Assembly: GCA_946184615.1 (NCBI GenBank)
Contig: CAMHFN010000001.1
Span: 109,339 to 173,338, forward strand
DNA from: an uncultured Bacteroidales bacterium
GTDB lineage: Bacteria > Bacteroidota > Bacteroidia > Bacteroidales > F082
Reading direction: 5' to 3'
Length of the DNA stretch: 64,000 bases
Shown here: positions 1-9,266 of the stretch, piece by piece
Layout of the letters: each line of letters opens with the position of its first letter
Position numbering within the stretch: the stretch's first letter is position 1
Translations under genes and position numbers: made by a program
The notes under the pieces: model-generated
Told to the model about the DNA's origin: nothing
Seen by the model: only the letters and a program-made list of their open reading frames with translations
Databases searched by the model: none

Positions 1-138
1 GTTTTGGGTGACCACCAATATTTCCGAAGTCCCCCCAGCTGAGCGGTCTTTTTTAGAACCTTCTTTTTTTTCATCGCAAGCCGACACGGCGAAAAGCAAA
101 AACGCCAATGCCAGCACTGGGATATGAATATTTCTCAT
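1..138 (-). CDS. DUF4837-like lipoprotein, N-terminal part only
   Basis: Only the first 46 codons are present; the gene continues beyond the left edge. The start ATG (136-138) overlaps the stop of the transglycosylase gene in an ATGA arrangement, so the two are translationally coupled. The product begins with a lipoprotein signal: a hydrophobic stretch of about 15 residues ending in a lipobox (VSAC), followed by a Lys/Glu-rich linker and the segment GGTSEILVVTQN. That opening resembles the DUF4837 lipoproteins of Bacteroidota, which often sit beside cell-wall genes. No function is established. The family call rests on this short segment and on context. Confidence 0.55.
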   Translation of the reverse strand, partial: MRNIHIPVLALAFLLFAVSACDEKKEGSKKDRSAGGTSEILVVTQN

Positions 139-1682
139 GACACACGTAGTTTTTGTTTTACCTTGATTTTATCTGATTTCAAATTGTTCAATTTCTTAAT
201 TTTTGCAACTGTTGTGTTATATTTCTTTGCTATTGCCGCTAAGGTATCACCTGCCTTCACCACATAATACTTGGGAGAGGACGAACCCGCGGCAGTAGAG
301 TTGGTTGAGCTAGTAGCCATCGGGCTACCCGAGGTGAAGATTGTCAATCTTTGCCCGATGGTGATGGTATCCTTACGCATGTTGTTCCATTTCTTCAGAT
401 TGGAAACACTGACATGGTATTTTTTTGCAATGGAAGCCAGCGTTTCCCCTTTTTTCACCGTATGAACGGTACGGTCGCTCACTTTCGACACTTCCTTAAG
501 TACCTGCTCTTTACTGATTTCTTCTTGGGTTTTATAGGCATAAATCTCCTGCTCCTTCTCGATAAACTGAAGCACATATTGGGTTGGCATCCTCAACACG
601 TAAGGAGTACTATCGGTGGCTGGGATAATTTCTTTGACATACTGGGGATTAAACGTCTTCAGGTCTTCCATGGGGACACCTATGGTCTCTGTCAGTTGGC
701 GGAACGAAAGAACGTCTTTAACCTCCACCGTGTCGGTACCACTCAGCAACAATCCCGGGTCAAGAGGATAAAGATTATGTTCAGCAGCATAGCTGACCAC
801 ATAGCACACGGCGATAAAAGAAGGAACATAGCTTTGGGTTTCTCGGGGAAGATAAGGCCAAATCGCCCAATAATTCATGACTCCACCAGCTCGTACGATA
901 GCTTTGTTGACATTCCCAGGACCAGCATTGTAGGCGGCCAGCACCAAAAACCAGTCCTTGTAGCGATTATACAGATCGAGCATGCACATGCAAGCAGCCT
1001 CGGTGGCTTTCAGTGGATCATACCGCTCCTCGATCATGGTAGTTGAGTTGAGGCCATATTGTTTCCCTGTTTGGTACATAAACTGCCATAGCCCCTTGGC
1101 TCCAGCTCGGGAACCGGCGGTAGGATTAAGTGCCGACTCAATCATTGCCAAGTACTTCAGCTCCAAAGGCATATTGTACTTATCAAGCTTTTCTTCAAAC
1201 ATCGGGAAATACACATGCGACAATCCCAACAATCTTCCCGTGAGTCCACGACGTTGCGTAGCATAAAGATCGATGAATCGTTTTACGTGGGCATTAAACA
1301 CCAAAGGCAGTGTCGTTTGACTCGCCAGATATTCGATACGTTTGTTGTAAACGCTGTCATCAAAAACCGGAATCTCTCCATATTCATAGCCGTAGACGTT
1401 CATTTCCGAGGAGTCGAGGTGCAAATAATTATCACCAAAATACGGGATACTCCCCAACGACTCGAACATTTTCATGACCTCAGAATCGCTAAAGACATCC
1501 AATGCCTCTTGAAATTCCGCCTCCCTCTGTTCTTCATAAAGCTCGAGGCTATCGGGAATATAATCAACGGTATCAACCACATAGACCGAATCCGTCACTA
1601 GATCTGGGACAGGATGTACCACTTGGGCCTCAGCGGAAGCCATCAAGAGGAAAAGGGATGCTGCAAGAATTGTATTTTTCAT
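135..1682 (-). CDS. mltD: Membrane-bound lytic murein transglycosylase D-like, with LysM repeats
   Basis: Cleaves the MurNAc-GlcNAc bond of peptidoglycan in the periplasm. The frame is open to 1727, but I place the start at 1682, where the protein opens with a signal peptide (MKNTILAASLFLLMASAEA). An SLT domain lies at about residues 165-300, with the catalytic Glu in MIESALNP, then GSRAGAKGLWQF and the AAYNAGPGN motif. Two LysM peptidoglycan-binding repeats occupy the last 110 residues; both contain the VKKGETL or VKAGDTL signature. It is the third gene of a wall-elongation cluster after mrdA and rodA (16 nt gap), which suggests turnover coupled to elongation. Confidence 0.9.
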   Translation of the reverse strand: MKNTILAASLFLLMASAEAQVVHPVPDLVTDSVYVVDTVDYIPDSLELYEEQREAEFQEALDVFSDSEVMKMFESLGSIPYFGDNYLHLDSSEMNVYGYEYGEIPVFDDSVYNKRIEYLASQTTLPLVFNAHVKRFIDLYATQRRGLTGRLLGLSHVYFPMFEEKLDKYNMPLELKYLAMIESALNPTAGSRAGAKGLWQFMYQTGKQYGLNSTTMIEERYDPLKATEAACMCMLDLYNRYKDWFLVLAAYNAGPGNVNKAIVRAGGVMNYWAIWPYLPRETQSYVPSFIAVCYVVSYAAEHNLYPLDPGLLLSGTDTVEVKDVLSFRQLTETIGVPMEDLKTFNPQYVKEIIPATDSTPYVLRMPTQYVLQFIEKEQEIYAYKTQEEISKEQVLKEVSKVSDRTVHTVKKGETLASIAKKYHVSVSNLKKWNNMRKDTITIGQRLTIFTSGSPMATSSTNSTAAGSSSPKYYVVKAGDTLAAIAKKYNTTVAKIKKLNNLKSDKIKVKQKLRVS

Positions 1683-1698
1683 ATCTACATAACGATTA

Positions 1699-2970
1699 TT
1701 AAGAAAGAATATTGAGTCGATTGGCATCTTGTTTTACAAAAATGGCTAGCATGACGGTAAATGCCAGTAAACTAGAGCCTCCGTAACTCAAAAAAGGGAG
1801 TGGGATACCGACAACAGGAACCAGTCCTATGGTCATCCCTATGTTAACAGCGACATGAACGAAAATGATGCCTGCGATGGCATAACCATAAATGCGACTG
1901 AATTTCAACCGCTGTCGTTCAGCCACCTTGATGATGCGAATCAATAACCCAACATACAGAAGAATCACGACCAGGCTTCCTTTAAAGCCACCTTCCTCTC
2001 CTATCGTACAGAAAATGAAATCAGTATGTTGTTCTGGCACAAAATCATATTTTGTCTGTGTGCCTTTCAAAAAGCCTTTTCCCCAAACGCCACCCGAACC
2101 TATGGCGATTTTTGACTGGTGAAGGTTATAGCCATCCCCTTTGGGATCATCCTTGAGTTTCAATAGAATCTCAAAACGGGTACGCTGATGGTCTTCCAAG
2201 ATATCATAAAAGGCATAATCAACGCTAAACACCATGCCGAAGAAAAACGCATACACCGCTACCATACGCCACAAGCCTTTCTTTTTGTTCAGCAGGTAAA
2301 ACAGCAATGTCAATGCGAAAAGAACACCCAACACGATGCACATGACTTTAACTGACCAAACCAGGGTGAGCACAAAAATGGTCACCACACCAGCAGCCAA
2401 TAGCATGATGGCACCCGCTCCCGGCATTCCCTCTCGATAAAGCACAAAGATAAATGAGGCGAACACCAATGCAGAACCTGCATCGTGCTGCAGCAGCACC
2501 AATGCGGCGGGAACAAGGATGAGAGCATAGGTCTTCAGCCGTGTCTTACGCTGTTGAAGATCAGCATCTTGTTTTCCAAGGAGGCTGGCCACGGCGAGGG
2601 CGGTGCCCAACTTGGCAAATTCAGAAGGTTGAAGTTTGAAGCCGCCAAAGTCAATCCATGATGTGGCTCCGTTGGTGGCTTTGCCATACACGAGGACCAC
2701 AACCAGCATAAACATTACAACTGCATAGATCAAAAACGCGAAGGCATCGAACACCTTGGCATCAAGAATTAAAATGACGAAGCCCAAACCCATGGAGATT
2801 CCCATCCACATCATTTGTTTGCCGCAAAACTGCGACATATCATATATGGCATGATGTCCTTCACTCATGCCCGCTGAATAGATGCTCATCCAACCAATAA
2901 TCACTAAAGCGAAATACATCAGCAATATCGGCCAGTCCAATTTTCCTATGATGCTGTTTCTATCGGTCAT
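1699..2970 (-). CDS. rodA: Rod shape-determining SEDS peptidoglycan polymerase RodA
   Basis: A 423-residue polytopic inner-membrane protein of the SEDS family, which polymerises glycan strands from lipid II during lateral growth together with PBP2. Family hallmarks are visible: the WGKGFLKGTQTKYDFVPEQ segment followed by HTDFIFCTIGEEGG, and the C-terminal PFLSYGGSS motif. The start ATG overlaps the stop of the PBP2 gene by 4 nt (ATGA at 2967-2970), so the polymerase and its partner transpeptidase are translationally coupled, the usual rodA-mrdA pairing. Confidence 0.96.
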   Translation of the reverse strand: MTDRNSIIGKLDWPILLMYFALVIIGWMSIYSAGMSEGHHAIYDMSQFCGKQMMWMGISMGLGFVILILDAKVFDAFAFLIYAVVMFMLVVVLVYGKATNGATSWIDFGGFKLQPSEFAKLGTALAVASLLGKQDADLQQRKTRLKTYALILVPAALVLLQHDAGSALVFASFIFVLYREGMPGAGAIMLLAAGVVTIFVLTLVWSVKVMCIVLGVLFALTLLFYLLNKKKGLWRMVAVYAFFFGMVFSVDYAFYDILEDHQRTRFEILLKLKDDPKGDGYNLHQSKIAIGSGGVWGKGFLKGTQTKYDFVPEQHTDFIFCTIGEEGGFKGSLVVILLYVGLLIRIIKVAERQRLKFSRIYGYAIAGIIFVHVAVNIGMTIGLVPVVGIPLPFLSYGGSSLLAFTVMLAIFVKQDANRLNILS

Positions 2971-4805
2971 TTTTTCTTTTTAATTGAGTAGTTGATGGTC
3001 CCTTTCATCATACGTTCTTCCACATTGGGTCGTTCCGTATAGCCCCTAATGTATTTTTCCATCATAAGCGATGCGATGGGTGCGGCCCAGGTAGAGCCAT
3101 AGCCCCCATTTTCAATAATGATGGAAAGCGCTATCTTCGGATCTTCAACTGGGGCGAAAGCAATGAAAATAGAGTGGTTGTCGCCATGAGGATTCTGTGC
3201 GGTACCCGTCTTACCCCCTGCTGTAATTCCTGGGATCTTAGACCCGCGGGCTGTACCATGCGAGCCCTCAAATACCGATTGCATGCCCGCTTTGATCACC
3301 TTACAATGTCGAGCTTCGATGCCTGTTTCCATCCGAGTGGTCATTCTTTCTGGAATAGCAGTGGAATCGCCGAAAGCACGTATAAGGTGAGGAGGATAGT
3401 AATACCCTTCGTTTGCCACCACCACCGCAATGTTGGCCAATTGTAACGGAGTCACGAGGATTTCGCCCTGTCCAATGCCCAACGACCTAATCGTCACTGA
3501 GTTCCAACTTCCTCTATACATGCGGTCATAGTACTCCACGGTAGGAATATTACCGGGACGTTCATAAGGGATATCGGTATCAAAAGTGTGTCCCAATCCG
3601 AGTTTATAAGTCATTTGACACCAATAATCAAAACCTTTTTTGATACCACCGAATTTAGGGTTGTTGATGGTGGTTTTGAAAGCCTCGTAGAAATACGGAT
3701 TGCATGAATTCTCGATGGCATTGGCCAGATCAGGGGAGCTCCCATGATGGTGAGTACATTTGATGGGACTGCTTGACGGTCCATTGCAATGGAACTGGGT
3801 GGCAGGGACGATACTGCCACTTTGCAAGGCAATCATGCCATTCACCATTTTGAAAGTGGAGCCCGGGGGGTAAGTGCCGCTGATGGCTCGGTTAAGCAAC
3901 GGTGTAGAAGGATCGTTCAGCAAGTCGAGATAATTTTTTCCACGAACCCGTCCAACCAACAGATTGGGATCGTAGGTGGGGCTAGTGACAAAAGCGAGAA
4001 TTTGTCCGGTTTTAGGCTCGATAGCCACAATAGACCCTATCTTGCCATTCATCAGTTGTTCGCCGTATGCTTGCAACTCCGCATCGAGTCCCAGATAAAT
4101 ATCCTTCCCTGGAACTGGGAGCGAGTCGAGCGCCCCATTAAGATAACTCCCTTTCTCCCTGTTGTGGACATCCACCATTACCACCTTCAGCCCTTTTTTT
4201 CCACGAAGTTCTTTCTCGTAAAACTTTTCAATACCCGACTGCCCGACATAATCATCTCTTTTGTAATAAGGATCTGCGTCGAGTTGTTTTTTGTCTATGG
4301 GCCCGATGTCACCCAAAGTGTGTGCAGCAATGGCTTGTGGATAATGCCTAATGGTACGGATTTGGAAATAAAAGCCCGGATAACGGTATAGGATCTCGCC
4401 AATATGGGCATAATCTTCTTTCGAAATTTGAGAAACAAACACCGAAGCTTTTATTCTTGAATAGTCCTTGGCTTTGGTGAAACGTTCAACATAAGAATCT
4501 TGAGTGATATTCAACAAACGGCAGAACTCTGCGGTGTCAATACTTTTGCTCACTTGTCCAGGAACCACCATCAGGTCATACACTGCCTCATTATACACCA
4601 ATAGTTTGCCGTTTCGATCGAACACTTTACCTCGGGCGGGATATTGCGTCACATAGCGTAAAACGTTGTTGTCAGCTGATTTCTTCAAATCCTCATCCAA
4701 TACTTGAAGCGAAAACAATTTGAACAAATAAACCAGACCGACCACGGCAAAGATACCGATGATCACATATTGTCGATTAATAAGATTCCTGTTTGAATAA
4801 CGCAT
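2967..4805 (-). CDS. mrdA: Penicillin-binding protein 2, elongation transpeptidase
   Basis: Cross-links peptidoglycan stems as the partner of RodA. I choose the ATG at 4805 (612 aa, MRYSNRNLINRQ); the frame extends to 4844 only through a TTG that lies inside the predicted promoter. One N-terminal membrane segment (about residues 17-37) is followed by the dimerisation domain and the transpeptidase domain, with SxxK as STFK in GTYPPGSTFKMV, SxN as SCN, and KTG as GGKTGTAQNPHG. It is first in the mrdA-rodA-mltD operon, with a -7 box at 4842-4849 on the minus strand. Confidence 0.96.
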   Translation of the reverse strand: MRYSNRNLINRQYVIIGIFAVVGLVYLFKLFSLQVLDEDLKKSADNNVLRYVTQYPARGKVFDRNGKLLVYNEAVYDLMVVPGQVSKSIDTAEFCRLLNITQDSYVERFTKAKDYSRIKASVFVSQISKEDYAHIGEILYRYPGFYFQIRTIRHYPQAIAAHTLGDIGPIDKKQLDADPYYKRDDYVGQSGIEKFYEKELRGKKGLKVVMVDVHNREKGSYLNGALDSLPVPGKDIYLGLDAELQAYGEQLMNGKIGSIVAIEPKTGQILAFVTSPTYDPNLLVGRVRGKNYLDLLNDPSTPLLNRAISGTYPPGSTFKMVNGMIALQSGSIVPATQFHCNGPSSSPIKCTHHHGSSPDLANAIENSCNPYFYEAFKTTINNPKFGGIKKGFDYWCQMTYKLGLGHTFDTDIPYERPGNIPTVEYYDRMYRGSWNSVTIRSLGIGQGEILVTPLQLANIAVVVANEGYYYPPHLIRAFGDSTAIPERMTTRMETGIEARHCKVIKAGMQSVFEGSHGTARGSKIPGITAGGKTGTAQNPHGDNHSIFIAFAPVEDPKIALSIIIENGGYGSTWAAPIASLMMEKYIRGYTERPNVEERMMKGTINYSIKKKK

Positions 4806-4841
4806 ACTTTTCCCGACCGAAAAAAGACTTTTTTCAATCCG

Positions 4842-4849
4842 CAAAGATA
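4842..4849 (-). promoter_or_regulatory. -7 box for the mrdA operon
   Basis: TATCTTTG on the minus strand, fitting the Bacteroidota TAnnTTTG consensus, 37 nt upstream of the chosen mrdA ATG. No clear -33 TTG is visible. Confidence 0.6.
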
Positions 4850-4890
4850 AGATTTTTCACAAAGTGGTAGGTTATAAATAAAAAAGATTG

Positions 4891-4898
4891 TATTTTTG
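4891..4898 (+). promoter_or_regulatory. -7 box for the gldH-export operon
   Basis: TATTTTTG, 18 nt before the gldH-like ATG, divergent from the mrdA promoter. It fits TAnnTTTG; no good -33 element is seen. Confidence 0.6.
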
Positions 4899-4915
4899 CA
4901 ATCCAAATAGTTTTT

Positions 4916-5380
4916 ATGAAACGGATTTTATTGTTTTTAGTCTTGTCGGGGCTGTTCGGATTCAGCGCATGCCATTCCCATAGGGACGGCAAAGTGTTAA
5001 TTTCGAGAGTGTTTCCAACTTCGAGTTGGGAACGTTTTGATTATGTGGAGAAAGCTATTGAGATAACCAAGCCCACGTCATACGATTTAGACCTCTCTGT
5101 CGTGTTTGGTCCAGACTATCCATTTGACTATTTCGCCATGTCTTTTGCCGTCTTTGACGATGAAGACCGTCCGCTTCGAGCTAGGAACTATCAGTTTTCC
5201 CTAAAAGATCACGATGGTATTTGGAAATCGGAGCTCTCCGAAGGCGGTTACCATTTCACCTTCCCCATCAACAATGAGCTGACGTTGACGGAGCCTGGGC
5301 AATACAAGTTCCAAATTGAAAACCGCATGCCCATTACACCTTTGCTGGACATAAAAGAAATTGCACTTATCGAAAAATAA
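4916..5380 (+). CDS. gldH: GldH-like lipoprotein
   Basis: A 154-residue lipoprotein with a signal peptide ending in the lipobox FSAC at residue 19. The body, ending in an ENRMPITPLLDIKEIALIEK-type tail, resembles GldH, a lipoprotein first known from gliding Flavobacterium and common in non-gliding Bacteroidota. What it does in non-motile species is not settled. It is the first gene of a plus-strand run; the next gene starts 16 nt downstream and encodes an export lipoprotein. The assignment rests on length, lipobox and overall pattern and is moderate. Confidence 0.6.
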   Translation: MKRILLFLVLSGLFGFSACHSHRDGKVLISRVFPTSSWERFDYVEKAIEITKPTSYDLDLSVVFGPDYPFDYFAMSFAVFDDEDRPLRARNYQFSLKDHDGIWKSELSEGGYHFTFPINNELTLTEPGQYKFQIENRMPITPLLDIKEIALIEK

Positions 5381-5395
5381 TCAACAAAATACTAT

Positions 5396-6205
5396 ATGAA
5401 GCAATATTTCAATCTCAACAAACTATGTCTGTTCGCCATCATCGGCGCTTTCGTGTTTTCATCCTGTGTCCCACAAAAAAAGATGCTGCTCTTAAAAGAG
5501 ATGGAGATGGCGGCTGAAAACAAATCCATTGACTATCAAAACGAAAGAACCTTAAATTACAAGATTCAGCCAGGCGACAATCTCTTCATCCGTGCTACGA
5601 GCATTATTGACGAAAAAACCTCTCTTCTCCTCAATGGCGGTGGAGCCTCGAGCAACTATTTGAATTCCGACGCTTCCATTTATTTGAACTCCTACACAGT
5701 CAACAAGGAAGGCTATATTGACTACCCACTAACAGGATTAGTAGAAGTGAGGAATCTCACTGTGGAACAGGTGAAAGAACGCTTGCAAAATGAGCTCTCG
5801 AAATACGTTAAAGAAGTTGCTTTGATGGTGAAACTTTCCAATTTTGACATCACCATCATCGGTGAAGTACACCGCCCTGGCAAATACAAAATCTATCAAT
5901 CGGAAATCAACCTCATCGAAGCCATCGCCATGGCTAGCAATTTTACAAACTTCGCCAAGACGGAGTCTGTGAAATTAGTACGCCATACCGATAACGGCAA
6001 TGAAATTGTCACTCTCGACCTAGGCAAAGCTGATATATTAAGCTCTCCATATTACTATTTGAAGCCCAATGACATCATCTATGTCGAACCACTGAAGTTC
6101 AAGCAATGGGGCTTCAGTTCTTTCCCCTACTCGACAGTACTGTCTGTCTTGTCGCTGGGTGTCACCATGGTCACGTTGTATTTGAATATGAAAAATAATT
6201 ATTAA
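5396..6205 (+). CDS. Wza-like polysaccharide export outer-membrane lipoprotein
   Basis: A 269-residue protein expected to form the outer-membrane channel for capsule or exopolysaccharide. The lipobox is FSSC near residue 23. A poly-export domain begins at about residue 55 (LNYKIQPGDNLFIRATSI) and is followed by an SLBB-like ligand-binding segment around ITIIGEVHRPGKY. A hydrophobic stretch near the C-terminus (residues 240-262) could be the amphipathic or membrane-spanning helix. The Wzc-like gene follows after 3 nt, so the two components of the trans-envelope complex are co-expressed. Confidence 0.88.
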   Translation: MKQYFNLNKLCLFAIIGAFVFSSCVPQKKMLLLKEMEMAAENKSIDYQNERTLNYKIQPGDNLFIRATSIIDEKTSLLLNGGGASSNYLNSDASIYLNSYTVNKEGYIDYPLTGLVEVRNLTVEQVKERLQNELSKYVKEVALMVKLSNFDITIIGEVHRPGKYKIYQSEINLIEAIAMASNFTNFAKTESVKLVRHTDNGNEIVTLDLGKADILSSPYYYLKPNDIIYVEPLKFKQWGFSSFPYSTVLSVLSLGVTMVTLYLNMKNNY

Positions 6206-6208
6206 AGT

Positions 6209-8710
6209 ATGAGCAACACACAAGAAAACCCCACTTACCGCGGACACGAGAAAGAAGAACAGTCTGTTGACATCAAGGCTCTGATTTTCATTTTTTTAAG
6301 CAAGTGGTATCTATTCCTTGCCTGTGTCATTATCGCCCTAGGAGGAGCATGGCTTTACAACCACTTCTCTGCATCCCAATTTAGGGTAAGCGGCACCGTA
6401 TTTATTAAAGATACATACTCAAGGTTCGACCCGACCTCCATTATGACTGGTGTGAACTATGGCAACATGCAAAACCTCGATAACGAAATTGCCATTTTGC
6501 AATCGTACAGCCTCAGCGAAAAGGTTATCAAACAGATGAATATAGAGGTAGCGTATTACAATGTTGGCAGAATCAGAACGGCAGAAGCCTATAAAACCTC
6601 TCCTTTTACCGTAGAATTCAACAAAGAGATTCCACAAGCTGTGGGGCTTACCTATTACATCACGATCAACGGAGACCAGGTCACACTGAAAGCGGATGCA
6701 AAAACTTATGCGCAATACGACTTTTCGACCGAACAGTTTGTCGTTCCTTACACAGAGGAGGATATTCATATTGAAGGCGTTTACAAAGTAGGTGAATGGA
6801 TCGACACCGGATACAACCGTTTCCTCATCTCTAAAAACGACCTCTATATACCCGAAAACGACGACAATCGCAAGATGGCGTTTGTTTTCTTAGATTACTT
6901 GACACTTACAAGACGCATGAGATTTGCGGCAACAGCTATCACCAAACAAGCCTCCATTGTCGCCGTATCGATGACAGGTCCAAATACTAGAAAGATGGTG
7001 GAGTTTATCAATACACTGATGGACGAATACGTCAACCGCGGCTTGGAACGCAAAAACCAGGTTTCCGAAAACACCATCAAATTCATTGATGAACAATTGG
7101 AGCAGACAGCATCCGACCTCGGACGCGCTGAAATTGATTTGGAACAATTCCGTTCCTCCCACGACTTGACCAATCTTAACGCTCAATCAACGCAAATCAT
7201 TAATACTCTTCAGCAATTGGAGAAGGATCATGCCGAATTGGTAGTGAAGATGCAATACTACAAACGGTTGCAAAGCTATATGCAGGAGAACATCGACAAC
7301 CCCGACAACCTTGCCGCACCTTCAGCCATGGGCATCAACGACCCCTTATTGAACAAATTGGTACAAGACCTTGTCAACCTCAATCAACAAAAAGCACTCC
7401 AGCAACTAGCAGTCACTGATGAGCACCCCATTATTGTAAAACTTGACGAGCAAATCGTTACCACCAAGAGAACCATTCTCGAAAACATCAACAATTTGGT
7501 TGAAAATACCCAATTAAGCCTCAATGATGTGGGCGCCCGTATCAGAAAAATCGAAAACGAATCACGCAACCTTCCCCAAAAAGAGCGTATGCTGGTGAGT
7601 TATCAACGTCGTTTTACCTTAAGCCAAGAGACCTACAATTATTTGATGCAACGTAGAGCTGAAGCCCAAATCATTAAAGCCTCCAATACCGCCGACAATG
7701 AAGTCATCGACTATGCCAGTGTACAACGCGCCGCAAAGGTTGCCCCTCGTGCTATGGTAAACTATATCATTGCCCTCGTTCTTGGCCTGCTGATCCCTGC
7801 CATCATCCTGTTATTAATCGACTTCTTTAACGATAAGATTCAAGGTAGGAAAGACGTAGAGAAAGCCACCAGCTTCCCGATCATTGGACAAATTGGTCAG
7901 ATCAGCTCCAAAGATCCTTGCGTCGTTATCGAGAAACCCAAGTCGCCTACCGCTGAAGCATTCCGCTCCATCCGTACAAACATCGACTTCATTACCCAAG
8001 GCAAAGAAAAGAGCACGATTCTCGTCACTGGCGATATGCAAAGTGTTGGAAAGACTTTCAACAGTATCAATATTGCATCCATTTACGCCCTCTATGGCAA
8101 GAAGACTCTGTTGCTTGGTTTCGACTTGCGCAAACCTAAACTTTTCCAAGAATTCGGCCTCACCAACCACATTGGTTTGAGTTCATTCCTTTGCAACCAA
8201 AACTCTTTGGATGAAGTAATTCAAAGCACTGGACGTCTTGACAACCTCGACATCATCACTTCGGGTCCCATCCCGCCCAACCCTGCAGAGCTCATTGCTT
8301 CTGCAAAATGCGATGAACTGTTCCGTGAGCTGAAAGAAAGATACGATTACATCATCATCGATACGCCTCCTTTGGGTCTGGTGACTGATGCCTTCTTGCT
8401 GATGAAATACTCCGACGCCAACGTTTACATTGTTCGTCAAGGCCACACCAACAAGAACATCTTCGCCGGTATCATCAAGGATATTGAGGAGCGCGGCTTG
8501 AAGGTCAACATTGTCATTAACGGCATCCATCAACAAGGCAGCTATGGCTATGGCAAATACCGTTATGGATATGGTGGCTATGGTTATGGCTACGGTTATG
8601 GCTACGGCTATGGAAAATATGGCGAAGATAGTGCAATCTATTATGGTGAAGAAAGCTCCGATGGAAAGAAGAAAAAGAAGCATCACCACCATCACCATAG
8701 CGACAATTAA
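6209..8710 (+). CDS. Wzc-like polysaccharide co-polymerase and BY-type tyrosine autokinase
   Basis: An 833-residue inner-membrane protein that controls capsule chain length and export. A Wzz-type N-domain carries a membrane helix at about residues 28-48. A long periplasmic coiled-coil region ends in a second helix near residue 525. The cytoplasmic BY-kinase domain has Walker A GDMQSVGKT, Walker A' LLGFDLRKPKL and Walker B YIIIDTPPLG. The last 60 residues are unusual: an alternating Gly-Tyr cluster of more than 15 tyrosines (the autophosphorylation tail), then an acidic segment, five lysines and six consecutive histidines. The antiterminator gene follows 6 nt later. Confidence 0.93.
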   Translation: MSNTQENPTYRGHEKEEQSVDIKALIFIFLSKWYLFLACVIIALGGAWLYNHFSASQFRVSGTVFIKDTYSRFDPTSIMTGVNYGNMQNLDNEIAILQSYSLSEKVIKQMNIEVAYYNVGRIRTAEAYKTSPFTVEFNKEIPQAVGLTYYITINGDQVTLKADAKTYAQYDFSTEQFVVPYTEEDIHIEGVYKVGEWIDTGYNRFLISKNDLYIPENDDNRKMAFVFLDYLTLTRRMRFAATAITKQASIVAVSMTGPNTRKMVEFINTLMDEYVNRGLERKNQVSENTIKFIDEQLEQTASDLGRAEIDLEQFRSSHDLTNLNAQSTQIINTLQQLEKDHAELVVKMQYYKRLQSYMQENIDNPDNLAAPSAMGINDPLLNKLVQDLVNLNQQKALQQLAVTDEHPIIVKLDEQIVTTKRTILENINNLVENTQLSLNDVGARIRKIENESRNLPQKERMLVSYQRRFTLSQETYNYLMQRRAEAQIIKASNTADNEVIDYASVQRAAKVAPRAMVNYIIALVLGLLIPAIILLLIDFFNDKIQGRKDVEKATSFPIIGQIGQISSKDPCVVIEKPKSPTAEAFRSIRTNIDFITQGKEKSTILVTGDMQSVGKTFNSINIASIYALYGKKTLLLGFDLRKPKLFQEFGLTNHIGLSSFLCNQNSLDEVIQSTGRLDNLDIITSGPIPPNPAELIASAKCDELFRELKERYDYIIIDTPPLGLVTDAFLLMKYSDANVYIVRQGHTNKNIFAGIIKDIEERGLKVNIVINGIHQQGSYGYGKYRYGYGGYGYGYGYGYGYGKYGEDSAIYYGEESSDGKKKKKHHHHHHSDN
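8525..8625 (+). repeat. Short in-frame Gly-Tyr codon repeat in the Wzc-like gene
   Basis: Nearly uninterrupted alternation of GGC/GGT and TAT/TAC codons, giving a 6-nt periodic tract that encodes the Gly-Tyr tail of the kinase. A tract of this kind could change length by slippage in whole 6-nt units without breaking the frame. Confidence 0.75.
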
Positions 8711-8716
8711 ATAAAG

Positions 8717-9241
8717 ATGGCCGCTGAGACTGACAAATTACCATGGTATGCCTTGTATGTCCATTCAAGAGCTGAGAAAAAAGTATATGAACAGCTGGTG
8801 AAAAGGGGATACGAGGCTTACCTTCCTCTCGTTGTGAAGATGAAAAAATGGAGCGACCGATTGAAGAAAGTGGAAGAACCTTTGTTCAAGTCGTATTTGT
8901 TTGTCAGGGCAGATATTCGGTATTATTTCCATGTACTTGACATTCCAGGCATCACACGGTTTGTCAGCTTTGAGAGACAAGCCGTTGTCGTTCCGGAAAA
9001 CCAGATCAACGCCATCAAGAAATACTGCAACGACTACACTGATGATGACAGTCAACCACAAGAAGTTGAGCTTCATGAAGGTCAATTGGTTAGGATAATA
9101 AACGGACCCATGGCTGGATTAATGGGCCGATTGGCTCCTATCGACAACAAAAAAAGGCTGATTGTCTACATCGATTCTGTTGGCCAATATCTGCCAATCC
9201 ATATTTCCCGCACCAGGGTAGAACCCGTGTATTTTAATTAG
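8717..9241 (+). CDS. UpxY/NusG-family transcription antiterminator
   Basis: A 174-residue NusG-like protein. The N-terminal NGN domain starts PWYALYVHSRAEKKVYEQL and includes the region FKSYLFVRADIR. The C-terminal KOW-like domain contains the motif GQLVRIINGPMAGLMGRL. In Bacteroides, UpxY proteins act on RNA polymerase to prevent early termination in capsule operons. There the gene is usually first in the locus; here it is fourth, after the export genes, and no glycosyltransferase genes follow. It may act on a capsule operon elsewhere, or on this operon. Confidence 0.85.
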   Translation: MAAETDKLPWYALYVHSRAEKKVYEQLVKRGYEAYLPLVVKMKKWSDRLKKVEEPLFKSYLFVRADIRYYFHVLDIPGITRFVSFERQAVVVPENQINAIKKYCNDYTDDDSQPQEVELHEGQLVRIINGPMAGLMGRLAPIDNKKRLIVYIDSVGQYLPIHISRTRVEPVYFN

Positions 9242-9266
9242 AAGTCAGAATTTAATAGACATAAAA

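Noticed and set aside
135..4805. Search for mreBCD upstream of mrdA
   Set aside because: The upstream neighbour is the divergent gldH-like gene; the mre genes are not in this window.
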